A stretch of DNA of 64,000 nt, from assembly GCA_964658655.1 (NCBI GenBank), contig CAZZZL010000013.1:1-64000 (forward strand), given 5' to 3'. A program made the translations under genes and the position numbers. The notes beneath the pieces are model-generated. The model did not search any database and was not told the origin of the DNA. It saw only the letters and a program-made list of their open reading frames with translations. Source of the stretch: G963692885 sp964658655 (GTDB taxonomy: Bacteria; Acidobacteriota; Terriglobia; Terriglobales; Acidobacteriaceae). This document shows positions 18,158 to 27,371 of the stretch, in pieces (position 1 is the first letter of the stretch; each line of letters starts with the position of its first letter).

Positions 18158-21100
18158 TTAGAACTGTACTCGAGCGGAGAAGGACAAAGCCCTCGGTGAC
18201 GAAACTCCAACACCGCCGGCTCCTCCTGTGATGGTGCCGAGACTCTCGATGTTTCCACCGGGAAGCGCGGCATTGATGTGGTTGAAGACATTAAAGGCAT
18301 CCATGCGGAACTGCGCGAAGATACCTTCCTTGATTGGGAAGTTCTTTTGTAAGGCAAGGTCAGTGTTGAAGAAGTTAGGTCCAATGTTGCTGTTGCGACC
18401 TACTGTCCCGACATGATCCAGCAGTGGGCAGGCGAATCCGCCGGCAGGTGTACCAGGTGTAACGGTTCCATCCGAGTTCGTTACTGGACAGATAGCGCCG
18501 CCGCCCTGGTTCACTGGCTGGTAGAACGTCCGCCGATGATTGATCGGGTCGAAGCTGCTCAGCTTGGTCTTGAGTGAGTAGCCTTGACCGACCGGATAGC
18601 AGGGCACATTTGACTGTCCACCCTGCGGCAGGAAGGCGCCGCAGTTGTTGACGGTCAGTGTGAACGGCAATCCGCTTTCAAGGTTGAGCACCGGACTTAG
18701 CTGCCAGCCGCCGACCAGTTCGTTGACCAGGCCATTCGATTTGCCCAGCAATAAATGATTGTGCCCGAACGGCAGTTCGTAGAGACCATACGCTACCACT
18801 TGCTGCTCGCGCGTGGAATCATCACGTCCCTTGTTCGCCTGCTTGTCCCAGGTGGCAAGGCCGTTAGCAAAGTTAATCGAACGCTGCCACGCATAGTTCG
18901 CATTAAACGAGAACCCATGCGTGATCTGCTTGGTCACCGTCAACTGCAGCGCGTTATAGTGGGTGTCCTGGTCATCGCCGTAATACGCGATGCCGTTCGT
19001 CCAGCCGCAACCGCCATTCGGGGGCAGACTACCTGTCGCCGCCTGATAGGTTGTCGCGTAGGTTGGATCCTGGCAGGCAGGCAGGCTGCCGCCGTAGTAA
19101 CGCGTGAGATAAGCAGGGTTCTTGGTGGCGCCCGATGCAGTAATATCTGCAACAATCGGGCCTCCGGTTGAGGGTGCGTTCGGATCCCAGTGCAGGGTCT
19201 GCTTGGTGACGCTGAAGTTCGCAGGAAGCACTGGTGTCGTCTCGTTCGGGTTCGTGTTATTGCCATCACCGGCACTCAGGGTGTGTGTGCCCTTGTTGCC
19301 GACATAGGCCATCGTTACTGCGAGGGTCGGGGTGATGGAGCGCTGAATGCTCAGGTTCCAGGCGTCAATTGTGGGCAGACGAAGGCTGTTGGGACGGGCC
19401 TTCGGGCTGACCGCATAACCGGGGGCCGGCAGCAAGCCGTTCGCGGGCACAACTGTCGGTGCGTTTTGCGGAGGTCCATTCTGCAACGTGAATAGCCGGT
19501 CGGCATTGGAGCTCTGGTACGTGGTCGCATCGCCGCCCAGTGAGATTTCCTGGTTAGCAAGTACGGGCAGGTTCTGCGTGACGACGTGGCCGAAGATCGA
19601 TCCAAACACACCCAGATCGAAGCTGCGTCCGTATCCGGCGCGAATCACAGTCTTTTCATTCAACTGGTAGGCGACGCCGATGCGCGGGTTGTAAGCGTTT
19701 GTTGCCTTGCCCCAGCCCATGTCACTCGGGATTTTGCCGTAGCCGGCGACTGACAGGTAGCCGGTCTTCAGGTCCATCAGGGCGCCGTTACCTTTACCGT
19801 TTACGGACTCAGGGAAGTACAGTTCGTAGCGGAGACCAGCGTTGACTGTGAGCTTCTCACTGACGCGCCAGGTGTCCTGGGCGTAGAAGAAGTCGCGCTT
19901 CTGGAATTCCTTCGCGTTGGTTGACGTGCTGACGTAGCGGCCAAAGTTGCCGGGTTCGCCAAGAACGTAGGAACCGAGTGCCAAACCGCCGGTCGAACCA
20001 ACACCGGTAGTGCCGCCATTAAAGGTAAACAGCCCGGTGCGGTCCGTGTCGCTCGGTACGCGCAGGTTGCGGGCGTAGCGAAGATCAGCACCAAACTTGA
20101 TCGAGTGATTGCGGATGATCTTGGTCCAGTTGTTTACGACCTGGTATTGGTCCTCGCGCTCTTCCAGCGGGCAGTTGCAACGGTTGATGTTAAGACCGGC
20201 GCCCCATTGTGACTGGCCGCCAGGCAGGTTCAGCTCAAAGCCAGGGAGACCGGACGTAAAGGTGCTGCCCGTGTTTAAACCGCCAAAGCCGAGATCGGCA
20301 GCAGCACTTGTACCGGAATCAAACTTCTGATCAATGACGTTGTAACGGTAGTAACCGATACGGAAGTCAGTCAGCAGTGTGGAGCTGACGGCAATATCAG
20401 AACCGGCCGCCAGGCTATCGTTTGCGCCGGTAGAATTACCGCCGTAGTTGCCGAGGCCGAAACCAGGACCACCGCCGGCACCGAAGAGCGTTTTGCCGGT
20501 AAGGGTATCCGTGAAGCGGCTGAAGCGTGCGAAGTTGTGGATTTTGTCAGAGTATTGATAATCCAGCCGAACATCCCACTGGTCGCTGTTGAAGATACCT
20601 GTGCCGCCTGCCGTATAGGTATCGAGCGGACCCTGCGAACCGTCGCCATAGGACGACGATGCTTTGTTCGGAACGTAAGGAGCTAGCACTTTCAGGTAGT
20701 TAATCGCTGGCGCAGAAAGATCGCCCGCCGGAATGATGTTTCCCTTGTAGGGCGTACCATCGTGCCGGTAGACCTGGCCGACATTATTGCCGCCCAGGTT
20801 CAGATACTCGCTCAGGTTGCAATTCCCACCGCTGGTGCAGCTGGAGGTCGCGAGAGCCGTCGGAACGAGGCTCGAAGCAGTCGTACCCACACGCTGCCGG
20901 GCACCCTGGTAGTCGCCGAAGAAGAACAGCTTGTCTGTGATGATCCGCCCGCCGACTGAGCCGCCGAACTGATTCTTGAGACCAGGAGCAACACTTCCGC
21001 CGCCCGGATACTGGGTATAGGGGTCCTTCGCCAGGTTGGCGGTGCTGGTCCGGTAATCGAACAGTGAACCGTGGAAGGTGTTTGAACCGGACTTCGTCTG

Positions 21101-21835
21101 CGCAGTGACAACAGACGAAACGGCTTTGCCGAATTCCGCGTCGAAGTTTTGCGTCGTGATCTTCGATTCGGACAACGAATCGAGGTTCGGGTTCATAACG
21201 ATAATGCCAAGGATCGGGTCCTGGTTGTCCGTGCCGTCCAGCTCAAAAGCTGTTCCGCCGAATGCCTGACCATCGACCTGGATCTGACGGCTGCCCTGCG
21301 GATTTTCATCCGGAGCATGGCTCCAGCCAAGCAGCTGTGCTCCAGGGAGAAGCAGTTGCAGGTTAGTGAAATTACGGTCGCCTGTCGGCAGATCCTGAAT
21401 CTCTTTTGCCGCAAATGTGGTCGACACATCCGCGCGATCGGTCTTCAGCTCGGGGATGGTATCCGCATTCACTGTGACCGTCTGGCTCGAACTGCCGGTC
21501 TTCAGAGACGCGTCGATTTTAGGAGATTGATCGGCGAACACCGGGATGGCGTCGGCTTCGAAGCCCTCAAAGCCGGCTGCCGTGACTTTCAGGTTGTAGG
21601 TGTCTGGAATGAGATGGTCGACCGTGTAATCGCCGCTGGCATTAGCGGTGACGGTGACGGTAGTTCCCTTTGTCACGTCTGTCACGGTAATGGTGGCGTT
21701 CGGCACAACCGCGCCGCTCGCGTCGGTAACGGTTCCGTACAGGGAGCCGTAAACCGCTTGAGCGTGAAGAGTACAGCTTGAAAGCAGAGCGCTACTTAAA
21801 AGCAGGCCTGTCTTCCAATTCTTGATGAGTTGCAT
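18158..21835 (-). CDS. TonB-dependent receptor, Oar-like, with carboxypeptidase-regulatory-like domain
   Basis: A 1225-aa outer-membrane receptor. The ATG at 21835 follows AGGAA and GGGAGA, and opens a signal peptide (LLLSSALLSSCTLHAQA). Residues 28-115 are a carboxypeptidase-regulatory-like domain (LYGTVTDASGAVVPNATITV). The plug contains AKEIQDLPTGDRNFTNLQLL and a VTAQTKSGSNTFHGS segment. The C-terminus ends in ALSFSARVQF with the terminal Phe of barrel proteins. It is only distantly similar to the receptor at 4213-7980. A GntR/LacI-hybrid regulator starts 487 bp away in the opposite direction, so sugar-responsive control is plausible. The ligand is unknown. Confidence 0.92.
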   Translation of the reverse strand: MQLIKNWKTGLLLSSALLSSCTLHAQAVYGSLYGTVTDASGAVVPNATITVTDVTKGTTVTVTANASGDYTVDHLIPDTYNLKVTAAGFEGFEADAIPVFADQSPKIDASLKTGSSSQTVTVNADTIPELKTDRADVSTTFAAKEIQDLPTGDRNFTNLQLLLPGAQLLGWSHAPDENPQGSRQIQVDGQAFGGTAFELDGTDNQDPILGIIVMNPNLDSLSESKITTQNFDAEFGKAVSSVVTAQTKSGSNTFHGSLFDYRTSTANLAKDPYTQYPGGGSVAPGLKNQFGGSVGGRIITDKLFFFGDYQGARQRVGTTASSLVPTALATSSCTSGGNCNLSEYLNLGGNNVGQVYRHDGTPYKGNIIPAGDLSAPAINYLKVLAPYVPNKASSSYGDGSQGPLDTYTAGGTGIFNSDQWDVRLDYQYSDKIHNFARFSRFTDTLTGKTLFGAGGGPGFGLGNYGGNSTGANDSLAAGSDIAVSSTLLTDFRIGYYRYNVIDQKFDSGTSAAADLGFGGLNTGSTFTSGLPGFELNLPGGQSQWGAGLNINRCNCPLEEREDQYQVVNNWTKIIRNHSIKFGADLRYARNLRVPSDTDRTGLFTFNGGTTGVGSTGGLALGSYVLGEPGNFGRYVSTSTNAKEFQKRDFFYAQDTWRVSEKLTVNAGLRYELYFPESVNGKGNGALMDLKTGYLSVAGYGKIPSDMGWGKATNAYNPRIGVAYQLNEKTVIRAGYGRSFDLGVFGSIFGHVVTQNLPVLANQEISLGGDATTYQSSNADRLFTLQNGPPQNAPTVVPANGLLPAPGYAVSPKARPNSLRLPTIDAWNLSIQRSITPTLAVTMAYVGNKGTHTLSAGDGNNTNPNETTPVLPANFSVTKQTLHWDPNAPSTGGPIVADITASGATKNPAYLTRYYGGSLPACQDPTYATTYQAATGSLPPNGGCGWTNGIAYYGDDQDTHYNALQLTVTKQITHGFSFNANYAWQRSINFANGLATWDKQANKGRDDSTREQQVVAYGLYELPFGHNHLLLGKSNGLVNELVGGWQLSPVLNLESGLPFTLTVNNCGAFLPQGGQSNVPCYPVGQGYSLKTKLSSFDPINHRRTFYQPVNQGGGAICPVTNSDGTVTPGTPAGGFACPLLDHVGTVGRNSNIGPNFFNTDLALQKNFPIKEGIFAQFRMDAFNVFNHINAALPGGNIESLGTITGGAGGVGVSSPRALSFSARVQF

Positions 21836-22322
21836 TTCCTGGTCTCCCTAAGCATTTCCGGTTCAACAACTGTCGAGTAGCCCAACCAGTTGCATTACAG
21901 GCGGCCCGATTGCTTTGATCCGACTCGCCAGTCTTGAGATAGGACGCGTTGCCCTATATCGAACCGGAAGGTACAGGCGCGAAACAACTACTGTCAACAG
22001 ATTTTTGCGGCAGATTTACATGCCACTTGTATTACATTTGACAACCGGTGTGTAGGTTTTGCTCAAACCTTCGGTTGACCCTGAATTCGTTCCGCCGGTG
22101 GTCACGAAAATGCCCATACTTTATCGCTTTAGAAGCTGTGTAAATGTTTTCCAGCAAAGTAGAGTCTTTTGCTCCGGACAATGCTTTAGGGCTTGTTGAA
22201 CCCCTCCTGCAGGCAGTACTATCGTGTGCGGCATGGCAAATGTATATACAGCTTTCACAGCATAGCTGGAACCTCTGCGGCCGTTTTGCCAACGCAGTCG
22301 TCCATGAAACGGAGTAGTGGGT
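21836..22322. other. Divergent promoter region between receptor and GntR-type regulator
   Basis: No gene is seen in these 487 bases. The region must carry promoters for the receptor (minus) and the regulator (plus). A TTGACA box is present at 22038-22043. An extended, imperfect inverted repeat runs from CAACCG (22042-22047) to CGGTTG (22072-22077), with an inner AGGTTT/AAACCT pair. TGTATTACA occurs at 22028-22036 and TGTATATACA at 22241-22250. Confidence 0.5.
22241..22250. promoter_or_regulatory. Candidate GntR-family operator
   Basis: TGTATATACA is a perfect 10-bp palindrome. Its core GTATATAC fits the HutC-type GntR half-site pattern GTnTAnAC. It lies about 73 bp upstream of the regulator start. 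A related TGTATTACA is found about 210 bp away, nearer the receptor. The role is inferred. Confidence 0.4.
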
Positions 22323-23450
22323 ATGTCCACTGAACGGCCGGCCCCGACGAGGCTCCCGAAGCACCGCCAGGTGTACGAGGAGTTGTTCGCCGCGATCGAA
22401 TCCGGAAAGTATGCACCCGGTGAACGGCTTCCCAGCGAAGTCGAACTGGGGAAGCATTTCGATACATCCCGCATCACCATCGCGAAGGCTGTGAATGAAC
22501 TGCAGAAGCAGGGGCTCATCTCCAGGCGCGCCGGTTCGGGATCACACGTACTGCCACGTTCCGTCGCCCAGGGCCATGTCTTCGGTCTGCTGATTCCCGA
22601 TCTAGGCCGCACCGAGATATTCGAGCCAATTTGCCAGGGCATGATGCGCCTTCCTGACGCCGCTGCTCACTCGCTTCTCTGGAGCAATTCCATGGGTACG
22701 GCGGCCGAACAGGAGCGCGAAGCCGAACAACTCTGCCATCGCTACATTGCGCAGAAAGTGAGTGGCGTCTTTTTCTCGCCACTCGAATTCACCGATCATA
22801 AGGACATGGTGAATCGCCGAATCGTCTCTGCGCTGCAGAAAGCCGGTATACCGCTCATTCTGCTCGACCGGCATGTTGCCCCGTATCCGGAACGCTCAGC
22901 CTTCGACCTGGTGGGCATCGACAACCAGCGGGCCGGGTACATGATCACCGCGCATCTGCTCAAGCTGAATTGCCGCCGCATTTGTTTTTTTGCTCGCAAT
23001 GGCTCTGCGCCAACGGTCGACGCGCGGGCGGCCGGCTGGCGTGAGGCGCAGCATGCATTCGGCGTCACGCCGCGATCCGATCTGGAATGGCGAGGGGATC
23101 CTGAAGATCGCGACTTCATCGAGAGAATCCTCACCACCGCCAGGCCTGATGCGTTCGTCTGCGCAAACGACATAACGGCCGCTCACCTGATGCAGACCCT
23201 CAACTCCATCGGGGTCATCATTCCCGAAGAAGTCCGCATCGTTGGCGTCGATGATGTAAAGTACGCCGGCCTGCTTCCGATTCCGCTGACCACTCAGCAT
23301 CAGGATTGCGGCGACATCGGTGCTGCTGCCATGCTGGCCATGCTTAGCCGGATCTCTCATCCCAAACTGCCGCCACGCGACATACTGCTTCACACGCGTA
23401 CCATCGTGCGCCAGTCCTGTGGCTCGCACCTTGGCCCTGTCAGGCGCTGA
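22323..23450 (+). CDS. GntR-type transcriptional regulator with LacI-like sugar-sensor domain
   Basis: A 375-aa DNA-binding regulator. I choose the ATG at 22323, eight bases after GGAG; a GTG six bases earlier is the alternative. Residues of about 10-80 form a GntR winged helix (YEELFAAIESGKYAPGERLPSEVELGKHF, then DTSRITIAKAVNELQKQGL). The rest is a periplasmic-binding-protein-like sensor of the LacI/AraR kind (VFGLLIPDLGRTEIFEPICQG near residue 80, VRIVGVDDVKYAGLLPIPLTT near residue 315). Such hybrids usually repress sugar-use genes until a sugar or sugar phosphate binds. It faces away from a TonB-dependent receptor, the best candidate target. The effector cannot be named. Confidence 0.9.
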   Translation: MSTERPAPTRLPKHRQVYEELFAAIESGKYAPGERLPSEVELGKHFDTSRITIAKAVNELQKQGLISRRAGSGSHVLPRSVAQGHVFGLLIPDLGRTEIFEPICQGMMRLPDAAAHSLLWSNSMGTAAEQEREAEQLCHRYIAQKVSGVFFSPLEFTDHKDMVNRRIVSALQKAGIPLILLDRHVAPYPERSAFDLVGIDNQRAGYMITAHLLKLNCRRICFFARNGSAPTVDARAAGWREAQHAFGVTPRSDLEWRGDPEDRDFIERILTTARPDAFVCANDITAAHLMQTLNSIGVIIPEEVRIVGVDDVKYAGLLPIPLTTQHQDCGDIGAAAMLAMLSRISHPKLPPRDILLHTRTIVRQSCGSHLGPVRR

Positions 23451-23584
23451 ATGTGCTTTTCGGCAACCTCAATTCCCTGGCGTATTGTTTAGAATTCTGG
23501 AAACGCCTGCATCCGTCTGCTCGTGAAATGGAACTCCCCTTCTAGTCACAGCGTAGTTAATAATGTTGTCCGGGAGAAAAGCAC

Positions 23585-24340
23585 ATGCAAAGCCGCATCA
23601 TTGGCACCACCATGCCGGTCCTCGAATTCCTGCTCGATCATGATGACGCCGTGGTTTCAGAAGCCGGCGAGCTTTCCTGGATGACCGCTTCCATCCAGAT
23701 GACCACGCATACCCAGTTCGGCGGTGGCGGCGGACTGATGGGCATGTTCAAACGTGTCGCCGGCGGCGGCAGCTTATTTATGACGGAATACCGATCCGTC
23801 GGCGGAGTCGGCGAACTTGCCTTTGCCACCAAAGTTCCCGGCCACATCGTGCCGGTTGAGGTCACCCCCGGTCGCGAGTATTTTGTTCATCGCCATGGCT
23901 TCCTCTGCTCCACGTCTCAGATCCAGATCGGTGTCGGCTTTCAGCAATCGCTCGGTGCCGGCATCTTCGGCGGCGATGGCTTTCTCCTTCAGCGCATCAG
24001 TGGCCAGGGTGTCGCTTGGCTCGAGCTTTCCGGTGAGTTGATCCTCAAAGAACTGCGACCTGGCGAGACGCTCCGTGTGCACCCCGGCCATGTCGGTGCA
24101 TTTGAAGCGTCGGTCTCCTTCCAGATCACGCGCATTCCCGGCATCCGCAACATGCTCTTCGGCGGCGATGGCATCTTCCTCGCAGCCCTCACCGGTCCGG
24201 GAAAAATCTGGCTGCAGACGCTGCCCATCTCCCGCCTGGCCCACGAACTTCAGGAGTATATGCCATCCGCAGGACGCGAACAGGTGCAGGGCGGTGTTGT
24301 CGGAGGTTTGGTCGGCAGCATTCTCGAAGGCATGAAATAA
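23585..24340 (+). CDS. AIM24-family (TIGR00266-like) protein
   Basis: A 251-aa protein of the AIM24/DUF124 family. The ATG at 23585 follows GGGAG. The sequence shows the family's repeated beta-strand pattern and glycine-rich segments: GELSWMTASIQMTT, GGGGGLMGMFKRVAGGGSLFMTEY, and two FGGDG loops (LGAGIFGGDGFLLQRISG and NMLFGGDGIFLAAL), indicating an internal duplication of the double-stranded beta-helix fold. It ends in a short glycine-rich tail (GGVVGGLVGSILEG). No signal peptide or catalytic residue is visible. The cellular role of bacterial members is not established. It stands alone between the regulator and nitrite reductase genes. Confidence 0.85.
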   Translation: MQSRIIGTTMPVLEFLLDHDDAVVSEAGELSWMTASIQMTTHTQFGGGGGLMGMFKRVAGGGSLFMTEYRSVGGVGELAFATKVPGHIVPVEVTPGREYFVHRHGFLCSTSQIQIGVGFQQSLGAGIFGGDGFLLQRISGQGVAWLELSGELILKELRPGETLRVHPGHVGAFEASVSFQITRIPGIRNMLFGGDGIFLAALTGPGKIWLQTLPISRLAHELQEYMPSAGREQVQGGVVGGLVGSILEGMK

Positions 24341-24370
24341 CGCGCCATTGCGTGGCACCCACCGTCGAAT

Positions 24371-24408
24371 CAGCCGGGCCAGTCCTCAGTGTGACGTTGG
24401 CCCGGCTG
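24371..24408. other. Strong stem-loop downstream of AIM24-family gene
   Basis: An 11-bp perfect inverted repeat (CAGCCGGGCCA at 24371-24381, TGGCCCGGCTG at 24398-24408) with a 16-nt loop starts 31 bp after the AIM24 stop codon. No T-run follows on either strand, so it is not a classical intrinsic terminator. It may stabilise or end the upstream transcript, or bind a protein. Confidence 0.55.
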
Positions 24409-24607
24409 GCTCCGCATCAAATCGTTTGCCGCTCATAGGCTTGACGCTCGCGTCGCACAATTCTATCTTTTGATTCAGTGCCTTCTCGCCAGAAAATCGC
24501 CCGGGTCTGTTGACCACTCCTGCGTCCAGAAACCGCGCGTTCCAGTTTTCTTGAACTGGGCCGCTTAGAAACTCCCGACACCACCTACTGCCAATTAAGG
24601 ACCCAAG

Positions 24608-26320
24608 ATGACGGACGCAGCGCCCATTGCCAAAGAAACCAAGGCCCAGCGCCAGGAGCGCCTCAAGCGCGAACTCAATCCTTGGGAGGCTTTCGATCAG
24701 GTGCGCGCCTTTGCCCGCGAAGGCCGTCAGTCCGTAACACCGGAGTGGGCCGGCGCCTACTTCAAGTGGTGGGGTATCTACACGCAGGGCGATGGGGCAG
24801 GAGCCCTGGGCGGCAAGGGCGGTGAGGGAGTTGCAACCGAATACTTCATGATGCGGATCGGCATTCCGAATGGCATTGTGAACGCGGCGCAGCTGCGCGT
24901 CATAGCTGACATCACGAAAAAGTACGCACGCAATCTCGCCGACATCACTGTCCGCCAGAACATTCAACTGCACTGGCTTACCATCGAGGACATTCCAGAA
25001 GTCGTCCGCGCTCTTGATGCCGTCGGCCTTTCCCCTAAAGGCGCGTGCGGCGATGTTGTCCGCAACGTCACTGGCTGCCCGCTTGCAGGAGTCGCCCATG
25101 ACGAACTCATCGATTCATCCGCGCTCGCCGTCGCTGTCGCACATGAACTGACCGCCAATCCTGACTTTTATAATCTGCCTCGCAAGTTCAAAATCTCTAT
25201 CACCGGCTGCCCGGTCTGGTGCTCCTACCCGGAAATTAACGACATCGGCTTGACCGCGATCAAGCGTGTCATCGACGGGAAAGAAGAGGTGGGCTATTCC
25301 ATCCGTGTCGGCGGTGGCCTTTCGAAAGAGCCACACCTAGCCGTCAAACTGCCGGCTTTCATTCAGCCCACGCAGGCGCAGGAGGTCATCCGCGCCGTTG
25401 CTGCACTCTTCCGCGATCAGCAGGGACTGCGCGAAAGCCGCGACCGTGCCCGCCTCAAGTACCTGTTTATCAAGGAAGGCTGGGATGCAGCGAAGTTCCT
25501 CGCCGAAATTGAAAAGCGTATCGGTCACAAACTCGATCCGCCCGTCGACGAAGTCATTCCCGATGACATTCTGCGCGACCATGCGGGCATCAACCCCCAG
25601 CGCAATCCGGATCTCCGCTACGTCGGTGCATCTGTTCTGCGCGGTCGACTCTCCGGCGATCAACTGACTGCCATTGCAGACATGTCAGAAAAATACGGGA
25701 CCGGCGAATTGCGCTGCACCGTCATGCAGAACCTGATCATCGTGAATGTGCCGAAGGACCAGGCCGCCGAACTGGCGCGAGCACTCGAAGCCATCGATAT
25801 CAAGGTGGAGGGCACACCCTTCTGGCGCGGCGCCATCGCCTGCACCGGCACTGAATTTTGCAAGCTGGCCATCACTGAGACGAAAGGCTTCGCTCGCTGG
25901 CTGGTGGATGAAATGGAAGAGCGTCTGCCCGCGTTCGATCAGCAGTTCAAGCTGCATGTAACCGGCTGCCCGAACAGTTGCGGCCAGCACTGGATCGCAG
26001 ACATAGGCCTCGAAGGCAAAAAAATCAAACATGAGGGCAAGATGGTCGACGCCTTCTACTTCTGCGTCGGCGGAGCTGTCGGCCTCCACGCGAACGTGGC
26101 CCGGCCCATCGGCTATCGGTGTCCCGCTAATGAAGTACCGGCGTCGATCGAACGGCTTTTGCGCGGCTACCTCGGCGATCGCAATGACGGTGAAAATCTC
26201 CGCGCGTGGTTCAGCCGGCAGTCTGACCAACATCTTCGCGCACAGGCGGCGGGCGCAAAGGTTGAGCCGGTTGAACGCGACAAACCAGAAGGCCGGGTCC
26301 CGCATGGAGTTGGCGATTAG
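24608..26320 (+). CDS. nirA: Ferredoxin-type nitrite reductase (siroheme/4Fe-4S)
   Basis: A 570-aa cytoplasmic enzyme that reduces nitrite to ammonia (or sulfite to sulfide) with electrons from ferredoxin. The ATG at 24608 follows AAGGA. Two ferrodoxin-like half-domains and two siroheme/Fe4S domains are seen. The cluster cysteines are Cys412 and Cys418 (ACTGTEFCKLA) and Cys454 and Cys458 (VTGCPNSCGQ), the CX5C...CX3C arrangement of the family. The first half contains the pseudo-symmetric VTGCPLAG and ITGCPVWCSYPE segments. I prefer nitrite over sulfite reductase from overall similarity to NirA, but the sequence does not prove it. No nitrate reductase or nitrate transporter lies in the window. 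Confidence 0.85.
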   Translation: MTDAAPIAKETKAQRQERLKRELNPWEAFDQVRAFAREGRQSVTPEWAGAYFKWWGIYTQGDGAGALGGKGGEGVATEYFMMRIGIPNGIVNAAQLRVIADITKKYARNLADITVRQNIQLHWLTIEDIPEVVRALDAVGLSPKGACGDVVRNVTGCPLAGVAHDELIDSSALAVAVAHELTANPDFYNLPRKFKISITGCPVWCSYPEINDIGLTAIKRVIDGKEEVGYSIRVGGGLSKEPHLAVKLPAFIQPTQAQEVIRAVAALFRDQQGLRESRDRARLKYLFIKEGWDAAKFLAEIEKRIGHKLDPPVDEVIPDDILRDHAGINPQRNPDLRYVGASVLRGRLSGDQLTAIADMSEKYGTGELRCTVMQNLIIVNVPKDQAAELARALEAIDIKVEGTPFWRGAIACTGTEFCKLAITETKGFARWLVDEMEERLPAFDQQFKLHVTGCPNSCGQHWIADIGLEGKKIKHEGKMVDAFYFCVGGAVGLHANVARPIGYRCPANEVPASIERLLRGYLGDRNDGENLRAWFSRQSDQHLRAQAAGAKVEPVERDKPEGRVPHGVGD

Positions 26321-26351
26321 CTAACATCTCGTCACGAACAGATCAGAGAGC

Positions 26352-26393
26352 ATTTGTCATCCTGAGCGAAGTCGGAGGACCCGCGTCTGCTCC
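26352..26393 (+). repeat. Dispersed intergenic repeat, right-module variant
   Basis: The segment starting ATTTGTCATCCTGAGCGAA, followed by GTCGGAGGACC, resembles the right-hand module of the two longer repeats at 41232-41400 and 63737-63874 (GTCATCCCGACCGAA...). It lies 31 bp downstream of the nitrite reductase stop. Elements of this type are common in Acidobacteriota intergenic DNA in my experience. Confidence 0.5.
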
Positions 26394-26465
26394 ATACGCC
26401 ATCAATACGGATGCCCATTTTTCGCTTCTGAGAGATGGATGCAACAAGCCGCCCGTTGGCGACGG

Positions 26466-27263
26466 TCACCAGCTATGCAAAAATCCTTCACGCTCGGCGA
26501 TCTCGATCGGCACGCCAAACAGTTCGGATAACACCGAAGGCTTCAACAAATCTTCCCGCGGGCCATCCGCGGAAATCCCGCCATCGCGCATCAGGATCAC
26601 CCTCCGCATCTCGGGCAGAATATCTGCGAGATGATGTGTGACCATGAGTATGCCAGTTCCCTTTTTCGCTATAGTTCGCAGCACGTCGCGCAACTCGCGC
26701 TGCGCCGCGTGGTCGAGTGCATTCGACGGCTCATCGAGCAGCAGCATCTCCGGCTTGTGCACCAGCGCCCGGGCTATCATAACGCGGCGTAGCTCGCCGG
26801 CGGACATTTCGCCCACCAGCTTCGCCGACAGACGCTCCGACTGCAGCAATCGCAAAGCGTCGCTTGCCGCCGCCCGCATTGCTTCCGTCACAATCAGGTA
26901 GTCCCACAATTTCGCACTTCCAAAAAACCCTGTCACCACAGCATCGTGACCGCTGATGCCGGCGATCGATCGACCCGGCAGATCAGCCGATACCACCCCG
27001 AGATGTTTGCGCAGTTCAGAGATCTCCCATCGCTCACGGCCAAAGATTCGAATCTGTTTCTCATTCGTCTCCAGCGGATAGGTCTCGCACGTAATCGTCT
27101 TGATGAGCGTGGATTTTCCGCAGCCATTCGGCCCCAGGATAGCCACGCTTTCGCCCACGTCAATCGTCAGATCCAAATGGTGCAGGACGACGCGATCGCC
27201 TCGCGCCACATCGATATTCCTGAACTCGAGGAACTTCTCTGCTCCCGGTTCTTCGGTCTTCAC
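26466..27263 (-). CDS. Stand-alone ABC transporter ATP-binding protein
   Basis: A 265-aa nucleotide-binding subunit. It starts with GTG at 27263 after GAGG. Walker A is GPNGCGKST (residues 44-52), the signature is MSAGELRRV, and Walker B is MLLLDEPSN; the switch His is in VTHH. An aromatic-poor central segment (SADLPGRSIAGISGHDAVVTGFFGS in two parts) is similar in layout to ModF/YlmA-type cytosolic ABC proteins. No membrane subunit or binding protein is adjacent, so either partners are encoded elsewhere or it works as a soluble ABC ATPase. Its start lies 108 bp from the divergent argJ. Substrate unknown. Confidence 0.88.
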   Translation of the reverse strand: MKTEEPGAEKFLEFRNIDVARGDRVVLHHLDLTIDVGESVAILGPNGCGKSTLIKTITCETYPLETNEKQIRIFGRERWEISELRKHLGVVSADLPGRSIAGISGHDAVVTGFFGSAKLWDYLIVTEAMRAAASDALRLLQSERLSAKLVGEMSAGELRRVMIARALVHKPEMLLLDEPSNALDHAAQRELRDVLRTIAKKGTGILMVTHHLADILPEMRRVILMRDGGISADGPREDLLKPSVLSELFGVPIEIAEREGFLHSW

Positions 27264-27371
27264 TCTGCCTCACGTCGTTGTGTTTATTGCTTCTAGACTA
27301 ACGGCTCCGCTGCCAAAGCTCCGGTCGCAGACAATGCCTTCTTTACGCGAAGTTCTTGTAAAGTGAAATTC

